Origin: Pirellulales bacterium
Lineage (GTDB): Bacteria > Planctomycetota > Planctomycetia > Pirellulales > JAEUIK01
Assembly (NCBI GenBank): GCA_019636335.1
Contig: JAHBXR010000016.1
Coordinates: 62,001 to 126,000, forward strand
Direction of reading: 5' to 3'
DNA: 64,000 nt
Made by a program: the position numbers and the translations under genes. The notes beneath the pieces are model-generated. The model searched no databases. It was not told the origin of the DNA and worked only from the letters and a program-made list of their open reading frames with translations. Below, piece after piece: positions 17,896-25,851 of this stretch. Every line of letters starts with the position of its first letter. Within the stretch, counting starts at the first letter, position 1.

Positions 17896-18903
17896 GTGTT
17901 GCAGTACCTGGCGCGACGAGCGGCGCTCGCCATTCCGACGACGCTTGTCGCACTGGTGCTCGTCTTTCTGGCGATTCGCGTCGTGCCCAACAATCCCGTG
18001 TTGGCACGCTTCGGTCAGCATGCCGTGCCCGAGCAGGTCGCCGAGGAAATGGCCCGGCAAGGTTGGGACCAGCCCCTCTACGTGCAGCTTGGTCGCTTTC
18101 TACAAGGACTGTTACGCGGTGAGTTGGGCGATTCCTTCTTCTATCCCGAAAGTGTGGCCGAGGGGCTGCGTCGCACTTTTCCCGCCACGGTCGAGCTGAC
18201 ACTGGCGGCCATTGCCTTGGCCGTTCCGCTTGGCATCGTCGCCGGCATCTCGGCCGCCGTGTGGCGCAATCGCACGCCCGACTATCTCTGCATGACGGTG
18301 TCGCTCTTGGGGGTGAGCGTGCCGGTGTTTTTTCTTGGGCTCTGCCTGCTCTATGTCTTTCCGCAGATGCCCCCAAGCTGGCGACTTCCTCCCGGCACCG
18401 TCTTCGACCGTGCGACGGAATTCATCGCGGTCGAAAGTCTACTCCGCGGACGTGGGGATGTGCTGGGGGCGTCGCTCGCGCATCTCTGCCTGCCGGCGCT
18501 CGCGCTGAGCACGATTCCGATGGCGTACATCGCCCGCATCACACGCAGCAGCATGCTCGAGATCCTCTCGGCCGATTTCGTCCGCACGGCCCGGGCCAAA
18601 GGCAATCCACCCTGGCGCGTCGTGCTGCGACATGCCTTTCCGAACGCGGCCCTGCCGGTGGTGAATATCGGCGGCTTGCAGTTCGGGCAGCTCCTTTCCG
18701 GCGCGGTGCTGACCGAGAGCGTTTTCAACTGGCCGGGGCTGGGGCGATATATTGTCCAGGCCGTGCAGCACAGCGATTATAACGCCGTGCAGGGGGGCAC
18801 GCTGCTCGTGGCAACTGTCTTCGTGGCGACGAATCTCGCCGTCGATGCGCTCTTCGCCTTCCTCGATCCACGCGTTCGTTTGGGAGAAGCCACGCATGGA
18901 TGA
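17896..18903 (+). CDS. ABC transporter permease, DppB/OppB type, 335 aa
   Basis: The protein is a six-helix inner-membrane permease of the peptide/nickel group. The N-terminal LQYLARRAALAIPTTLVALVLVF, the TVELTLAAIALAVPLGIVAG segment and the EAA-like loop FVRTARAKGNPPWRVVLRHA (coupling helix contact for the ATPase) are all typical of DppB. The C-terminus GLGRYIVQAVQHSDYNAVQG completes the family pattern. The start is a GTG at 17896, 30 bases after the binding-protein gene. The stop overlaps the next gene's start by 8 bases, which suggests translational coupling. It would form a heterodimeric channel with the following permease. Confidence 0.92.
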   Translation: MLQYLARRAALAIPTTLVALVLVFLAIRVVPNNPVLARFGQHAVPEQVAEEMARQGWDQPLYVQLGRFLQGLLRGELGDSFFYPESVAEGLRRTFPATVELTLAAIALAVPLGIVAGISAAVWRNRTPDYLCMTVSLLGVSVPVFFLGLCLLYVFPQMPPSWRLPPGTVFDRATEFIAVESLLRGRGDVLGASLAHLCLPALALSTIPMAYIARITRSSMLEILSADFVRTARAKGNPPWRVVLRHAFPNAALPVVNIGGLQFGQLLSGAVLTESVFNWPGLGRYIVQAVQHSDYNAVQGGTLLVATVFVATNLAVDALFAFLDPRVRLGEATHG

Positions 18904-19756
18904 ACCTACCAGGCACGAATCTCCCTGGCAGCGCGCCTGGCGTCGCTTGCGCCGCAGCCGATCGGCTTGGGTAGGCGCGGCGCTCGTCATGCTGCTCGTC
19001 GTCTGCGCCGTCGCGGCGCCGCTCCTCGCGCCGTACAACCCCGAGCGGCTCGTGGCCGATCAACTGCTCAGTCCCTCCTGGCAGCATCCGCTGGGAACCG
19101 ATTCCGTGGGGCGAGACAACCTGAGCCGCGTCATCTATGGGGCGAGACTTTCGTTCGTGGCGGGGCTCGTCTCGATCACCGTGGCCATCTCGATCGGAGC
19201 GCCCCTCGGCGCGATCGCAGGCTACGCCGGCGGCAAGATCGACGCACTCATCATGCGCGCGGTCGATGTGATTCTGTCGTTTCCCAGTCTGCTGGTGGCG
19301 CTGTTGGTGGTGGTGGCGCTCGAGCCGGGCTGGATCGCCGTGATGATCGCTGTCGGCACGATTAACATCCCCGTCTTCTGCCGGCAGATTCGGGCAACAA
19401 CTCTCGGCGTGCGCGAGGCGGACTTTGTCGTCGCTGCCCGAGCCGCCGGCGCCACGCCAGGCTACATCCTGGTGCGTGCCATCTTTCCGTCCCTCGTCAA
19501 TCCGCTGGTGGTCCTGGCCACGCTGGGGCTGGGTACGGCGATTCTCGAAGTAGCCGGGCTGTCGTTCCTGGGCATCGCCGGCGAAATCAGCGTGCCCGAG
19601 TGGGGCAACATGCTCACCGCTGCCAAGAACAATCTCCGCACCAGTCTGTGGCCGGCCCTGGCCCCGGGGTTGGCCATTTCTCTGTCGGTGATCGGCTTCA
19701 ACCTGCTGGGGGATGGGCTCCGTGATGCCCTCGACCCTCACCTTCGCTGGGACTAA
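18896..19756 (+). CDS. ABC transporter permease, DppC/OppC type, 286 aa
   Basis: The protein is the second permease of the system. It has the N-terminal OppC_N region (WQRAWRRLRRSRSAWVGAALV with LAPYNPE), the motif HPLGTDSVGRDNLSRVIYGAR that marks the DppC subfamily, several membrane helices and the EAA loop DFVVAARAAGATPGYILVRAIFP. The C-terminus GDGLRDALDPHLRWD is the standard family ending. It starts inside the end of the preceding gene (8-base overlap). No ATPase genes (dppD/dppF type) follow: the next gene is an unrelated secreted protein, so the ATPases must be encoded elsewhere. Confidence 0.92.
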   Translation: MDEPTRHESPWQRAWRRLRRSRSAWVGAALVMLLVVCAVAAPLLAPYNPERLVADQLLSPSWQHPLGTDSVGRDNLSRVIYGARLSFVAGLVSITVAISIGAPLGAIAGYAGGKIDALIMRAVDVILSFPSLLVALLVVVALEPGWIAVMIAVGTINIPVFCRQIRATTLGVREADFVVAARAAGATPGYILVRAIFPSLVNPLVVLATLGLGTAILEVAGLSFLGIAGEISVPEWGNMLTAAKNNLRTSLWPALAPGLAISLSVIGFNLLGDGLRDALDPHLRWD

Positions 19757-19802
19757 CGCTGCCGTGGTGCGTGGTGGTTGCAATCGAGGTGCTTGGCGCC
19801 AG

Positions 19803-19826
19803 GGTACCGCATCGCGATGCGGTACC
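19803..19826. repeat. Perfect 24-bp palindrome after the ABC operon
   Basis: The 24 bases centred at 19814/19815 are identical to their own reverse complement (half-site GGTACCGCATCG). They lie 47 bases after the stop of the second permease gene. There is no T-run after it, so it is not a classical rho-independent terminator. It could be a REP-like end signal or a protein-binding site. Confidence 0.7.
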
Positions 19827-19952
19827 GCCCGGTAACAATTCTCGTCGGTCCGCGCTTTCCATAGTTTCTCAACCGGCGATAAACTGTTTCGTGAATTCGT
19901 GGACGTTCGTGCATTCCGATTTTTCGCCTGGAAAATCAGCAGAGGATCTCGC

Positions 19953-21389
19953 GTGACTACCAGTTTCCCTCGCTCGCTCACGGTGGCCTTGGCATCGCTC
20001 TTGCTGCTGACCGCATTCCTGACGCAGCCGCTGCTAGCCGCCAATCAGGCCGTGATGACCGTTGGTGGTAAGAAAACGGTTTTCGCCAATATCATCGCGG
20101 TTCCTGGCGATTCGTACGGCGAGAAACGGACCATCGTGCTCGCCACGATGCAAAAGCTGCCGGCCGATGCGCTGGCGAAGGTGCGCGACAAGGATGCCGA
20201 AGACAACAACGATCCGGAGATTCGCCAGAACTACTTGAAGGCGGTCTTCGACGAACAGGGGGAGATCCGTTGTTGCGTTGGTCGCGGTCCGAACACTTCG
20301 TTCACGACGCGCAGCCCCGAGATGAAGGCCGAGCTCAAGCTGGTCGACAATCGCGCCAAGGGCTTGGTCACGCTCGTCGAGCGGGGAGATTTTCCGAAGA
20401 ACATCAATCTCTCGTTCGATGTTCCCTATGGCGTGACGGCCGCACCCGAAAAGCCCGCGGCGCCCCCTGGGCCAGTCAAGCCGACAGTGACCGGCACGTT
20501 CCTGGGCAATGGAAAACCTGCCAGGCTCGCGTACATCACCATCTTTCCGACCGAGCCCTTCAACGCTGAAGAGGCGGTCCTCATCCTCTTCAGCGAAAAG
20601 GATCACTCGAAGAAGAAAAACCCCTGGATTGCCGCCAGCTTTGGCGATTTCGGCAATGCGCTGATTCTGCGCTGTCATCTGACCGGTGGCATTTTCGGTT
20701 GCGAGGTCTCGCACGTGGCGCACGAGAAACGCGGGTTCAGTTCCATCGGCAGCATCAACATGGTCGAATTTGACACCGCAGGCGGAAACCTTCGCGGTCA
20801 AGTGAGTACCGACGGCGAACAGGAGTTCTTTGGCGAAACGTGGGAGGTCGACCTTCAGTTCGCCGCGCCGCTTCCCGCGGAGACTCTCAAGGGGCTCGCC
20901 AAGACCGATGCCCCTGCGAAACCGGCCGACACGCCGGCGCCCAGCGTGCCGACTGAGAAGCCGGCCCAACCCAAGCCGAGCGTTCCCAAGTTGAGCGTCT
21001 ACGATGTGGTTTTGCCCAAAGGGGCGACGGACACGCAATACAAGCAGCTCGTCGAGCAGTTCACCTTCAAATGCCCAGCCAAAGTACCAGCCGCGGCCAC
21101 CGAGATGACGAGCAGCCTACAGGCCAAGGGGTGGCAAAAAGAGGGCAGCGATCTCGTGACGCCGAAGTCCGCCATTCTGAAACGCAAGCGAGGCGCCGCG
21201 ACCCTGACGATCATGATCAAGCCGGAGGGGGCCGGTAGCCGGTTCACCATCTTCACCGAGGGGCTGAACTGGGAAAAGAGGGGTGGCGACGCCAAGGAGA
21301 GTCCGCCGGCCGATCCGGACGACCTCGATATCGACGCCGAGATCAACAAAGCCCTCGACGAGATCCGGAAGATCAAAATCGATTTCTAA
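19953..21389 (+). CDS. Secreted protein of unknown function, 478 aa
   Basis: A GTG start at 19953 is preferred: it follows AGAGGA by about 8 bases and gives a clean signal peptide (hydrophobic core LTVALASLLLLTAFL, cleavage after LLAA near residue 29). The mature protein has an N-terminal beta-rich region (about 30-165), a second region (about 175-330) that starts VTGTFLGNGKPARLAYITIF and a Pro/Ala/Lys linker (about 335-360). A C-terminal domain (about 365-470) carries YDVVLPKGATDTQYKQLVEQ and a short GAATLTIMIKPEGAGSRFTI strand pair. I recognise no family. Secretion is well supported, function is not. It is alone on the plus strand after the palindrome. Confidence 0.75.
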   Translation: MTTSFPRSLTVALASLLLLTAFLTQPLLAANQAVMTVGGKKTVFANIIAVPGDSYGEKRTIVLATMQKLPADALAKVRDKDAEDNNDPEIRQNYLKAVFDEQGEIRCCVGRGPNTSFTTRSPEMKAELKLVDNRAKGLVTLVERGDFPKNINLSFDVPYGVTAAPEKPAAPPGPVKPTVTGTFLGNGKPARLAYITIFPTEPFNAEEAVLILFSEKDHSKKKNPWIAASFGDFGNALILRCHLTGGIFGCEVSHVAHEKRGFSSIGSINMVEFDTAGGNLRGQVSTDGEQEFFGETWEVDLQFAAPLPAETLKGLAKTDAPAKPADTPAPSVPTEKPAQPKPSVPKLSVYDVVLPKGATDTQYKQLVEQFTFKCPAKVPAAATEMTSSLQAKGWQKEGSDLVTPKSAILKRKRGAATLTIMIKPEGAGSRFTIFTEGLNWEKRGGDAKESPPADPDDLDIDAEINKALDEIRKIKIDF

Positions 21390-21397
21390 TGCCGTGA

Positions 21398-21567
21398 AAG
21401 GGCTCGCGGGGAGCCGCGGAGGAAGGAGGAGACGCGGAGAAGAACCCATCGGCACCAGACGTTCCTGGGAATGCCTGTGATTGTTCGTAAGTGCCTTCTG
21501 TAAAACAGCTTGTGTCTGATGATGTCTCCGCGCCTCTTCTTTCCTCCCCGTCTCCGCGTGAGCCCTT
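21398..21567. repeat. 170-bp element bounded by 42-bp imperfect inverted repeats
   Basis: Bases 21398-21439 and the reverse complement of 21526-21567 agree at 35 of 42 positions (both begin AAGGGCTC and end GCGGAG). The arms are purine-rich (GGAGGAAGGAGGAGACG type) on one strand. The 86 bases between them contain no gene. It may be a MITE-like element or a long transcribed hairpin. I see no clear target duplication. Confidence 0.6.
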
Positions 21568-21834
21568 TTAGTTGACATTGTCTCACGCGACGGTTTAACT
21601 ACGTTCGTATTCGCTTTCGCTGGAAATGTCGGTCGACGACCGCGCGCATGATGCAACGGACCGGGCCTGGCTGTCCCCCCATGATGGCTTCCTGGCCGAG
21701 TTCGTAGGGCCCCCAAACCCGACGCGCGGAACAGGACCGGCAGGACACCGCGACTTGCCTCAGCCTTTGTGGCGAGGAGTTCGCGCGCTGTTTGCTCGGC
21801 GAAAAACCCTCGCACCTGGTCAGGAGATCGTCGT

Positions 21835-22239
21835 ATGAGAAAGGTAAGTTTGGCCGCACTCGCCGGGGCGATCGTCCTGGCGGTGCTCACCCATCTGTGT
21901 GCCGACACGGCGCATGCGATCCCACCCTTCAAGAAGGAATTCGACACCAAGTACGTCAAGAAGGACAGCACCGACGCGGTCGACGTGCAGTTCGTCGCCT
22001 TGGTCGAAGAGGTGAAGTGCAACGTCTGCCACAAGGGCAAAGATAAGAAGATGCGCAACGCCTACGGCGACGCCCTGGCCGAATTGCTCGACAAGAAAGA
22101 AGACGCCAAGAACGTCGAGAAGATCCAGAAGGCGCTCGATGAAGTCGCCGGCAAGCCCAGCAATCCCGCCGACGAGAAGTCGCCCACCTTCGGCGACCTG
22201 ATCAAGAAGGGTGAACTCCCCGGCGGCAAGGAAGAGTAA
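21835..22239 (+). CDS. Secreted protein with one CxxCH heme-binding motif, 134 aa
   Basis: A signal peptide (MRKVSLAALAGAIVLAVLTH, cleavage near AHA at about residue 27) precedes a Lys/Asp-rich mature protein with a single CNVCHKG motif (residues about 62-68) that can bind heme c covalently. The rest (YGDALAELLDKKEDAKNVEK and a short C-terminal FGDLIKKGELPGG) is helical and short. This resembles small planctomycete cytochrome-like proteins in which CNVCH is followed by an N-G-Y/RNAYG segment. An electron-transfer role is plausible but not shown. No obvious distal Met ligand can be assigned by eye. The start at 21835 fits the signal peptide; GGAGA lies about 6 bases upstream. A strong terminator lies about 100 bases downstream. 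Confidence 0.8.
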   Translation: MRKVSLAALAGAIVLAVLTHLCADTAHAIPPFKKEFDTKYVKKDSTDAVDVQFVALVEEVKCNVCHKGKDKKMRNAYGDALAELLDKKEDAKNVEKIQKALDEVAGKPSNPADEKSPTFGDLIKKGELPGGKEE

Positions 22240-22286
22240 GCCGGCAGGTTTGATGGCAAGCTGGCGTGGAACAGAAGCGAAAAGTG

Positions 22287-22307
22287 GCACAGGCCGCTGG
22301 CCTGTGC
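22287..22307. repeat. REP-like palindrome (GCACAGGCC-GCT-GGCCTGTGC)
   Basis: This is a perfect 9-bp stem with a 3-base loop between the cytochrome-like gene and its terminator. The sequence CGAAAAGTGGCACAGGCCGC (22278-22297) recurs exactly at 49637-49656, where the second arm is lost. A related hairpin with another core (CACTGCTGG) lies at 46799. It is probably one of the dispersed intergenic palindromes of this genome. Confidence 0.7.
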
Positions 22308-22338
22308 AGCTCAACGCGATTCACCAGCAGAAATAAAA

Positions 22339-22374
22339 AGCCCCACGCGGCCGAGTGCCACGTGGGGCTTTTTT
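22339..22374 (+). terminator. Rho-independent terminator of the cytochrome-like gene
   Basis: A 9-bp stem (AGCCCCACG / CGTGGGGCT) with a 13-base loop is followed by TTTTT on the plus strand, 100 bases after the CDS stop. On the minus strand the hairpin is followed by a weaker T-run, so it could also serve the convergent aldose epimerase gene. Confidence 0.85.
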
Positions 22375-22404
22375 AGTGCTTCACCATCTGCACGAGCCCC
22401 CCCT

Positions 22405-23352
22405 TCACACCACCTCAATCAGGATCTCGCCGACAAATCGTTCTCCCGGCCCGAGCACGCGCAGCCCCACATCCAATCCGCGTTCGCTCAGCACGAACGG
22501 GTCGGGCACGCACGTGTAAGGTTCGATACAGATCGCCTCGCGATGCGGCGGGTTGTAGACCACGCACGCCCGGAAGCCGCGATCGAACGACATGCGCATG
22601 CTCCGCCCGCTCCCGGTGTCCTCGATCCTGGTCAGGGCCATGCCGTCCTTCCCGAACTGCAAGTCATCGAGCACGTCGTCCAGCTTCGTTTCGGCGAATG
22701 CCTTGCCACCAGCTAGTGCCCGCGAGTCATCGACCGGCAGCTTGCGACCGGTGGGGAGCATATCGGCCAGCTCCCAATAACTCGCGGCCGGCACCGTGAT
22801 CTTGCACCGTGCGGCATCTCCCTCTTCCCCTAGCGGTACGCGAAAGTAGGGATGCGTGCCGAAGCCGAACGGCAGCGGCTGTTGGTCGGGATTCTCGATC
22901 TCGATCGTGCTCGCCAGCCGCCTACCTTGCACCTGATAGGTCACGCTGATCTTGAAATCGGCCGGCCACAGTTCGAGGAGCTTCGGATCCGCGAGCTGGG
23001 CATGAAACGTGGCTTTGGCGCGGCTGGCCGTCTGTTCGACCAACTGCCAGGGACGCTCGAGCACAAAGCCGTGGATCGCCGTAGTGCCATGATTCGCCTC
23101 GAGCTGATACGTCTTGCCGCCGAATTCGTACTTCGCTCCGCCGATCCTGCCAGGAAACGGAAACAGCAGCGGGATACCACTCCCCGACCCACGTCCTTCC
23201 CCCTTTTCGAAGCCAGGTACCGACCACAACACGTCGACCTCGCGTCCGTCAACCTGCGGGATGAAGCGATAACAATTGAAACCGCGTCCCACGAGCACCT
23301 CGGCCCGCGAACCGCTTGCCTCATCCACCAACTCGACTCGTTCCATTGCCAT
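22405..23352 (-). CDS. Aldose 1-epimerase family protein (GalM-like), 315 aa
   Basis: The protein matches the galactose mutarotase/aldose 1-epimerase fold over its length. Visible are SGIPLLFPFPGRI (the substrate-pocket NPFPxRI-like motif), ANHGTTAIHGFVLERPW (catalytic His of the HG motif, about residue 94), PFGFGTHPYFR (second catalytic His in H-P-Y-F, about 168) and a C-terminal EAICIEPYTCVPD with the catalytic Glu. Family members interconvert alpha and beta anomers of sugars or sugar phosphates in the cytoplasm. The exact sugar is not defined, and YeaD-like hexose-6-phosphate epimerases are also possible. It is 17 bases downstream of the RfbD-like gene on the same strand, so the two probably form an operon for sugar-nucleotide or polysaccharide metabolism. 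Confidence 0.88.
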   Translation of the reverse strand: MAMERVELVDEASGSRAEVLVGRGFNCYRFIPQVDGREVDVLWSVPGFEKGEGRGSGSGIPLLFPFPGRIGGAKYEFGGKTYQLEANHGTTAIHGFVLERPWQLVEQTASRAKATFHAQLADPKLLELWPADFKISVTYQVQGRRLASTIEIENPDQQPLPFGFGTHPYFRVPLGEEGDAARCKITVPAASYWELADMLPTGRKLPVDDSRALAGGKAFAETKLDDVLDDLQFGKDGMALTRIEDTGSGRSMRMSFDRGFRACVVYNPPHREAICIEPYTCVPDPFVLSERGLDVGLRVLGPGERFVGEILIEVV

Positions 23353-23368
23353 CGTATACCCGCTGAGG

Positions 23369-24232
23369 TTAGATCATTCCGCGTGCTGTCAGATACTCTG
23401 CCACGGCATCGCGCCACTCCGGCATCACCGGACCACCGAGCGCGTGATACTTCGACGTATCGAGCACGCTCCACGAAGGACGGGGCGCCGGCGCCCCGTA
23501 CTCGGCAGTGGAAATCTGTTCGAGCTTCACCGGCAACTTCGCCAGGCGAAACACCTCGGCAGCCAAGTCGTGCCACGTCGTCGCGCCACGGTTCGTCACG
23601 TGGTACAGACCGCGGTGCCCCTCTTCGGATAAAAACACCACGGCCCGGGCAACGTGCCGCACGTAGCTCGGCGTGCAATGCTGATCGCCGACGACGCGCA
23701 CCAAGGGGCGCTCGCGCCCCAGTCGCAGCATCGTGTCGACGAAGTTCGGCGCCTTGGCCGCCGGATCGGGATGCCCATACAGACCACACGTTCGCACGAT
23801 CGTATGCCGCGCGTACCGCGCCGCCGCTAGGTCTCCCTCGAGCTTGGTCTTGGCATAGATCCCTTGTGGCAAGACGGGATCCCCTTCGACGCGCGCCTCG
23901 CGCGGAGCATCGGCCGAGCCGAAGACATAGTCCGAGCTGATCTCAACGAGATGCGCATCGACCTCGGCGCAGGCTTCGGCCAGGTACCCTACCGCCGTGG
24001 CGTTGATGGCTCGGCATTGGTCGATCTCCTTCTCGGCGAGATCGACCTTCGTATACGCGGCCGAATTGATCACCACGGCCGGCCGTAATTCTCGCACCTT
24101 GCGCAGCACCGCCTTGCGATCGGCAATGTCGAGCTCGGCATGCCCAAGTCCCACCGCGCGATCGCCAAGCTGCACGCACAACTCCGCCCCTAATTGCCCC
24201 CGCGCTCCGGTGATGAGAAACTTGCCACTCAA
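23369..24232 (-). CDS. rfbD: dTDP-4-dehydrorhamnose reductase (RfbD/RmlD), 287 aa
   Basis: The protein is a short-chain dehydrogenase/reductase of the RmlD branch. It has the Rossmann motif LITGARGQLGAEL (TGxxGxxG, residues about 6-18), VVINSAAYTKVD, the catalytic YxxxK as YAKTKLEGD (about 130-138) preceded by ISSDYVFG, and the RTCGLYG and DQHCTPSYV segments (family signature D-Q-x-G-x-P-T, here DQHCTPS). The enzyme makes dTDP-L-rhamnose from dTDP-4-dehydrorhamnose with NAD(P)H for cell-envelope polysaccharides. The rest of the rml pathway is not in the window. Length is typical. It precedes the aldose epimerase gene by 17 bases on the same strand. Confidence 0.92.
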   Translation of the reverse strand: MSGKFLITGARGQLGAELCVQLGDRAVGLGHAELDIADRKAVLRKVRELRPAVVINSAAYTKVDLAEKEIDQCRAINATAVGYLAEACAEVDAHLVEISSDYVFGSADAPREARVEGDPVLPQGIYAKTKLEGDLAAARYARHTIVRTCGLYGHPDPAAKAPNFVDTMLRLGRERPLVRVVGDQHCTPSYVRHVARAVVFLSEEGHRGLYHVTNRGATTWHDLAAEVFRLAKLPVKLEQISTAEYGAPAPRPSWSVLDTSKYHALGGPVMPEWRDAVAEYLTARGMI

Positions 24233-24333
24233 TTGCGAACTCTCGCGGTTGGTGAATACCTTCGCTATTAGTCAGCCAGCGGTGGCCATGATACGAAAAT
24301 GGGCGGTTTTCGTCAGCGCGACTAGCACTCGGC

Positions 24334-24861
24334 TCATTCTCCCCGTGTGCCTTCCTCATAATCTACCATCAGCCAGCGGTCCCCCTCCTGGCGCCAGCGG
24401 ATGGCGAAACGTTGCACGTAGTTTTCGTAGGGGACCTGTTGCTTTTTATCCTGGACCTTGAAAGTTCCGATCAGCTCGGTGCGGGCCGTCGGCGGGTTAT
24501 GCACCCGGTTTACCGTGACCTTGAGCCCCCCCACCTTCGCTTCCTTGATGCGGAAGCGTGGCAGTTCCTGCAGCGCGCGGCTGCGCAACGCCTGGGCCTC
24601 GGGCCCGACGTAAGCGAACAGCGCGTCGATGTCGTTCGCTTCGAGCGCGTCGGCGGCGCCTTGGAGGGCGCCGGTCACCGCCTCGCGATCGGTGACGACA
24701 ATCCTTTCCACGATCGCGGCCACGCCGACCAGTGCCGCCACGCCGATCATGGCGACGAGCACAACGGCCCGTCCTGTGTTGAGCAGAATCAGCCCCAGGA
24801 TGATCTCGATCACCACCCCAACGATGAGAATCGTCCACAGCCCTTCGAAGAGCCAGTCCAT
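24334..24861 (-). CDS. Membrane-anchored protein with NTF2-like domain, 175 aa
   Basis: Two closely spaced membrane helices lie at the N-terminus (residues about 4-28, LFEGLWTILIVGVVIEIILGL, and about 33-52, AVVLVAMIGVAALVGVAAIV). A soluble domain of about 115 residues follows: DREAVTGALQGAADALEANDIDALFAYVGPEA, a beta-rich middle and a C-terminal RFAIRWRQEGDRWLMVDYEE. This is the pattern of NTF2-like/DUF4440-type folds. The ATG at 24861 is preferred because the membrane segment starts there and a GGGGG-rich ribosome site lies about 7 bases upstream. The longer frame to 24945 is Arg-rich and looks non-native. Function is unknown. Confidence 0.75.
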   Translation of the reverse strand: MDWLFEGLWTILIVGVVIEIILGLILLNTGRAVVLVAMIGVAALVGVAAIVERIVVTDREAVTGALQGAADALEANDIDALFAYVGPEAQALRSRALQELPRFRIKEAKVGGLKVTVNRVHNPPTARTELIGTFKVQDKKQQVPYENYVQRFAIRWRQEGDRWLMVDYEEGTRGE

Positions 24862-25341
24862 CGTCGCACCCCCTTCTGTCTGTTCCCTGCGGAGCGCGAA
24901 GTCTCGGGCCGTCTCCCGCCGTCTGGCAGGCCGCGAACCTCGCACACGCCAAGTGCCTCTCTACTGGCGAGACTACTCCTGTACGGCAGACGAGTCCAGC
25001 TTGCGACCAGAATCGGCAGTCCCCTTCGACGGGCGCAACGCCTGCTTTGGCATAGCGCGAATACGAGATGCCATTCCGCCAAAGCGAGACGTTTTCTGGT
25101 TCACACTGGTGGTGCGTTGAGCCGGCAAGGCAACTCTGTCACGAGCCATTTCTGGACAGCCGTGAGCTGTGCCATCCACTCCGCCAGCGGCAGAGAGTCC
25201 TGTCCAGCACCGTCTCCCCCTACGCATTGCCCAGCATGCCCGACCGGCTTGAAACCGGGTCGCCGGGCGAGCCCATTCGCCAGTTCCTCGCCAGGGCCAC
25301 CTTGACAGAACCGGCCCCGTGGAACAAAACAGCACGACGCC
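24862..25341. other. Intergenic region, no gene seen
   Basis: About 480 bases between the NTF2-like membrane protein gene and tRNA-Val. Frames on both strands are short, basic and unlike any family I know. Promoters for the flanking genes must lie here, but I cannot place them with confidence. Confidence 0.5.
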
Positions 25342-25415
25342 GGGCGGCTAGCTCAGTTGGTTAGAGCGCTATCCTCACACGGTAGAAGTCACAGGTTCGA
25401 GTCCTGTGCCGCCCA
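25342..25415 (+). tRNA. tRNA-Val (anticodon CAC)
   Basis: The acceptor stem is GGGCGGC/GCCGCCC with discriminator A. The D arm is GCTC-AGTTGGTTA-GAGC, the anticodon stem CTATC/GGTAG has loop CTCACAC (anticodon CAC), and the T arm is ACAGG-TTCGAGT-CCTGT. The CCA is not encoded. It stands alone on the plus strand. Confidence 0.93.
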
Positions 25416-25851
25416 CTCTTCCGAACCCCTTCTGTGTGGACGACTTTCGATTGTCTTCTTCGCTTCCGCGCTGTCGTCCGAAACTCGCGATTACTGGGGA
25501 GACCATCCCCGGTAATTCGCACGAGGTTCCTTCTTGCGTTCTTAGCGCCGCCTCTCCCAACGCGGTGTAGACTCCAGTTACTCGTGGTGTCAGACGGCGT
25601 TACGTTCAGGCCGTATTGCCAGCGGCATTGCACGCAATGTTTTTGCGTCGTCCAGTAATCCTCGTCCAAGCCGCGCAGGTCGAGAGGCATCAGTCCCGCC
25701 GGGCGGGCCGCCAGATCGCGCAGCCACAGCACAAAACCAATGCTGGCAGCCGCGCTGGCGAGCGACTAAGTTAGGGGGGTATTGGCCACGTGCATGTCGT
25801 CGGATTCCTGACGTTTACTGGGTTGGCCGCACTTCTCAATCAAGCACAACA
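25416..25851. other. Intergenic region, no gene seen
   Basis: About 435 bases between tRNA-Val and the YfhO-like gene. The minus-strand open frames here end in GRHRTRTCDFYRVR, which is the antisense translation of the tRNA, so they are not genes. Nothing else is recognised. Confidence 0.6.

Noticed and set aside
18261..18782. 173-residue plus-strand frame inside the first permease gene
   Set aside because: It is a shifted frame of the DppB-like permease, which has the family motifs.
25361..25732. 123-residue minus-strand frame that ends GRHRTRTCDFYRVR
   Set aside because: The C-terminal part is the antisense translation of tRNA-Val, a common annotation artefact.
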